Positions 5,975 to 8,134 of a stretch of DNA of 8,134 nt are shown piece after piece. The notes beneath the pieces were generated by a model that was not told the DNA's origin, ran no database searches, and saw nothing but the letters and a program-made list of their open reading frames with translations. Origin of the DNA: Candidatus Neoflavobacterium equi (GTDB lineage: Bacteria > Bacteroidota > Bacteroidia > Flavobacteriales > Flavobacteriaceae). How positions within the stretch are numbered: the first letter of the stretch is position 1; the number at the start of each line of letters is the position of its first letter. The translations under genes and the position numbers were made by a program. The stretch is taken from NCBI GenBank assembly GCA_018065745.1, contig JAGHSS010000105.1, positions 1 through 8,134 on the forward strand. The letters run 5' to 3'.

Positions 5975-6928
5975 TTATTCTGCTGATGTTTCAGCTGGTG
6001 CTACATACGTTTTGTTTTTCTTTCCAAAAACAGAAACATTGATGTAACGTGTTGGGTTCAATCTAACATCTTCTAACAACAATTCCAACTCTTTTGAAGC
6101 TTTGGTTAAGTTGTTGTACATTTTGTCGTCTTTCACCAATTTACCAATCGTTCCATTACCTGCTTCAATACCAGCTAAAAGACCGTTGACGTTGTTTAAA
6201 GTCGTTTTCAAATCACTTACCAATTTGTCTAACTGCGCTTTTTCAAGGTCAGATGAAATTTTGGCAAAATTTGCAGTAGTAGCATCTAAGTTTGCCACTG
6301 CAGAGGTGATTTTTGTGCGGTTGTCCACTAACAATCCATCAACGTTTTTAGAAACGCTTGAGAAATTAGTCATCGTGGTGTTCAACTCAGACAAGGTGTT
6401 TTTCAAGTCTTGTTGTGCTTTGGTATCTAAAATGTTGTTTACATTTTTCAATGTCAAATCCAAACCTGTCAACACAGAGTCTACTTTGATTTGAATTGGT
6501 GCCAACTTGTCCCCTAAGGAAGCCGTCAATCCCAAAATCACATCAGCTTTTAAATAATCTCCATCAACCGCATAGTTTTTATCTGTAAAATCAGGAACCA
6601 AAGCGATTTGTTTACCGCCAATGAAACCAGGTTCATAGATACTCGCTACTGTGTTTTTTGGAACTTGGAAATCTGAAGTCATCAACAACTCCACTAATAA
6701 TTTCCCGTTGGATTCATCAATGGTAATCCCATTAACTTTCCCTACTGTTAATCCATTTACAGTAATTGCAGCAGAAGGACTCAACCCCTCCACGTTATCA
6801 TAAACTACATAGAATTTACGAGTTGTATCAAAAAGTCCTTGACCTTTTAAAAAACTATAGCCCCAAAAGAATAATAAAATGGAACCAATAACTAATATTG
6901 CTGCTTTAATTTCTCTAGATAATTTCAA
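5975..6928 (-). CDS. MlaD-family MCE protein, membrane-anchored envelope lipid transport component
   Basis: This 317-residue protein has a short basic cytoplasmic start, one membrane anchor (about residues 9-27, rich in Ile, Leu and Phe) and an MCE/MlaD domain at about 37-115 containing YDNVEGLSPSAAITVNGLTVG and, later, GFIGGKQIAL. A helical, coiled-coil-prone region follows (about 140-290), with repeated Asn/Thr/Leu patterns, then a C-terminal segment with NPTRYINVSVFGKK. MCE proteins form hexameric rings on the inner membrane that carry phospholipids across the periplasm with an MlaE permease and MlaF ATPase; neither partner is in this window. The start codon is TTG. No ATG occurs upstream in frame, and the next methionine is residue 83, inside the MCE domain. 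TTG also puts the start where such proteins usually begin, so I trust it. It lies 53 bases after the amidase gene and may also have its own promoter. Confidence 0.92.
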   Translation of the reverse strand: MKLSREIKAAILVIGSILLFFWGYSFLKGQGLFDTTRKFYVVYDNVEGLSPSAAITVNGLTVGKVNGITIDESNGKLLVELLMTSDFQVPKNTVASIYEPGFIGGKQIALVPDFTDKNYAVDGDYLKADVILGLTASLGDKLAPIQIKVDSVLTGLDLTLKNVNNILDTKAQQDLKNTLSELNTTMTNFSSVSKNVDGLLVDNRTKITSAVANLDATTANFAKISSDLEKAQLDKLVSDLKTTLNNVNGLLAGIEAGNGTIGKLVKDDKMYNNLTKASKELELLLEDVRLNPTRYINVSVFGKKNKTYVAPAETSAE

Positions 6929-6950
6929 AATATATAGTTTTATAATCTTA

Positions 6951-6958
6951 CAAAAATA
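6951..6958 (-). promoter_or_regulatory. Possible Bacteroidota -7 box for the MCE gene
   Basis: The minus strand reads TATTTTTG, an exact fit to TAnnTTTG, ending 22 bases before the TTG start at 6928. A TTG lies 16 bases upstream of the box, one base short of the 17-23 spacing I remember for the -33 element. The region is T-rich, so a chance match is quite possible. Confidence 0.35.
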
Positions 6959-6980
6959 AAAAATAATCTCTTTTCAAGAG
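6959..6980 (-). terminator. Weak terminator-like hairpin after the amidase gene
   Basis: Directly after the amidase stop, the minus strand forms a 5-bp stem (CTCTT at 6980-6976 with AAGAG at 6972-6968) around a 3-base loop, followed by ATTATTTTTT. The stem is short and AT-rich, and the T tract is broken. It may only attenuate transcription into the MCE gene, and it overlaps the possible promoter region for that gene. Confidence 0.35.
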
Positions 6981-6981
6981 C

Positions 6982-8133
6982 CTATTTTAATGCCTCTGTT
7001 ACACTTATTTTTTTTCCGTTTTTAGACGCAACAATATAAGCAGAGCTAAACCCCTTATCCTTAGCTTCTTTCAAAGCTGCTTTGGCTTGGTTGTAATCTG
7101 AGGTAGTACCATAAAAATACTTGTATAAAGTACCTGATTCCTCCATAGTAACGTCTTCCAAGCCTTTAAAATTTTGCTTTTTAAGTGCTAATCGCGTTCC
7201 GCTGGCAGAAATTTGAATTTTAAATTCCACTCCGCTGTTGGAATTTGAAGTTGAACTCACTGCTTTGTTAACCACGGTTGTGGTGTGGCTGCTGTCTTTG
7301 GCTGTAGTTTTGATCACTTCAGACGTTGCAGCTGCAGGAGCTATGGATTTGATGTCTGGTGCACTTCCACCAAAATATTCTTTTTTGTAGTCCAAGATGG
7401 CTTTGGCAATTTGAGTCGCCATTTCATTTTGTCCTGCCTCTGAGTTTAAGAACGTCCCTTCTGCCTTGTTTGACAAAAAGCCCAACTCCACCAACACACG
7501 TGGCATGTAGATGTCTCTTAAAACCAAAAATCCAGCCTGCTTCACCCCGCGGCTGTTTTTTCTTACCTTGTTAAAGTTGTTTTCAATCAAAGCCGCCAAT
7601 TCAATACTGTTGATCAAATTGTCCTCTTGCTGCACAGACATGCCAATAACAGATTGTGGAGATTTTGGATCATAACCGTCATATTTAACCTTGTAGTCTT
7701 TCTCCAAAGTTACTACCTCATTCTCCTTGCGGGCAACTTCCAAGTTGGATGCATTTTTGGTAACCCCCATAACAAAGGTTTCTGTTCCCGCTGCAGAAGG
7801 TGCGTTTTTCACCCCGTTGCAGTGAATGGACATGAACAAATCTGCATGGGCTTTGTTGGCAATAGTAGCACGGTCATTCAGCTCCACAAAGACATCTGTC
7901 TTTCTGGTGTAGACCACGTCAATATCATCCACCTTTTCTAATATTTTACCTAACTTAAGCGTTGTGCTTAAGGCGATGTTTTTTTCTATAAAGGAATTGT
8001 AGCTCGCCCCGTTGTCTTTTCCTCCGTGTCCAGCGTCCAGTACAACTTTGAATTTTTTGTTATGTGCATCCATTGGCGTTGAAACACTTAGAGCAAACAC
8101 GGCAAGAATGAAAATATTTAATTTCCTTTTCAT
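6982..8133 (-). CDS. Exported zinc N-acetylmuramoyl-L-alanine amidase (Amidase_3) with C-terminal SPOR-like domain
   Basis: This 383-residue enzyme cleaves the bond between MurNAc and L-Ala in peptidoglycan. Residues 1-23 form a signal peptide (MKRK, hydrophobic core, likely cleavage after MDA). The Amidase_3 domain spans about 28-252. Zinc ligands are His36 (LDAGHGG), Glu50 (EKNIALS) and His104 (MSIHCNG), and the catalytic glutamate is Glu216 (VLVELGFLSN). Residues about 123-178 form a charged insertion containing NLEVARKENEV. This resembles the regulatory helix that blocks the active site in AmiB/AmiC-type enzymes until an activator binds. A Ser/Thr/Ala-rich linker (about 258-302) leads to a SPOR-like region (about 303-370: FKIQISAS ... 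GTLYKYFYG ... AYIVAS), which usually binds denuded glycan at the division site. The inferred role is daughter-cell separation or wall turnover. The start ATG is one base from the window edge, so its promoter is not visible. It may lead a transcript running into the MCE gene. Confidence 0.94.
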   Translation of the reverse strand: MKRKLNIFILAVFALSVSTPMDAHNKKFKVVLDAGHGGKDNGASYNSFIEKNIALSTTLKLGKILEKVDDIDVVYTRKTDVFVELNDRATIANKAHADLFMSIHCNGVKNAPSAAGTETFVMGVTKNASNLEVARKENEVVTLEKDYKVKYDGYDPKSPQSVIGMSVQQEDNLINSIELAALIENNFNKVRKNSRGVKQAGFLVLRDIYMPRVLVELGFLSNKAEGTFLNSEAGQNEMATQIAKAILDYKKEYFGGSAPDIKSIAPAAATSEVIKTTAKDSSHTTTVVNKAVSSTSNSNSGVEFKIQISASGTRLALKKQNFKGLEDVTMEESGTLYKYFYGTTSDYNQAKAALKEAKDKGFSSAYIVASKNGKKISVTEALK

Positions 8134-8134
8134 A

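Noticed and set aside
6102..6494. 130-residue plus-strand reading frame
   Set aside because: It is antisense to the helical region of the MCE protein. The long open frame follows from the repeated Asn/Thr/Leu codons on the other strand.
1..8134. Mobile element, CRISPR array, tRNA or prophage signs
   Set aside because: I found no transposase, integrase, spaced direct repeats, tRNA-like cloverleaf or phage genes. The genes are compact, on one strand, and of housekeeping type.

Overview
The window looks like chromosomal DNA from a Bacteroidota bacterium, most likely a member of the Flavobacteriia. The evidence is AT-rich intergenic DNA, no Shine-Dalgarno sites ahead of the starts, promoter boxes of the Bacteroidota TAnnTTTG type, and several proteins with family features typical of that group. 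All six genes I can support lie on the minus strand, so transcription runs from high to low coordinates. Each is complete; the outer two end within one or two bases of the window edges. I assign no species.

In transcription order the layout is as follows. An exported zinc N-acetylmuramoyl-L-alanine amidase with a C-terminal SPOR-like domain (8133-6982) is followed by a membrane-anchored MCE/MlaD protein (6928-5975), which starts with TTG. Next come two genes that together rebuild a FadF/EtfD-like (HdrDE/DsrMK-type) membrane iron-sulfur oxidoreductase: a heme-b-type membrane subunit with two 4Fe-4S clusters (5903-4575) and a CCG-domain subunit (4549-3761). A strong rho-independent terminator (3744-3712) closes that block. 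The intergenic region 3466-3760 holds a compact GC-richer element that folds as a three-way-junction RNA on the plus strand. I take it to be the Flavobacteria-type repeated RNA, probably Flavo-1. Then comes a small conserved protein of unknown function with its own promoter box and terminator (3465-2983). Last is an exported fusion of a NagZ-type family 3 beta-N-acetylglucosaminidase and a serine beta-lactamase-fold hydrolase (2905-2).

Functionally the window is bracketed by cell-wall turnover enzymes: an amidase at one end, and at the other a fusion that resembles Bacillus NagZ plus AmiE in one chain. Between them are an envelope lipid-transport component and a respiratory electron-entry module. 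None of these is an obvious mobile or defence system. The best candidates for follow-up are the structured RNA, the one-chain NagZ-AmiE-like fusion with its four-cysteine cluster, the split FadF/EtfD-like complex, and the small protein that databases tend to call an ABC transporter ATPase although it has no ATPase motifs.
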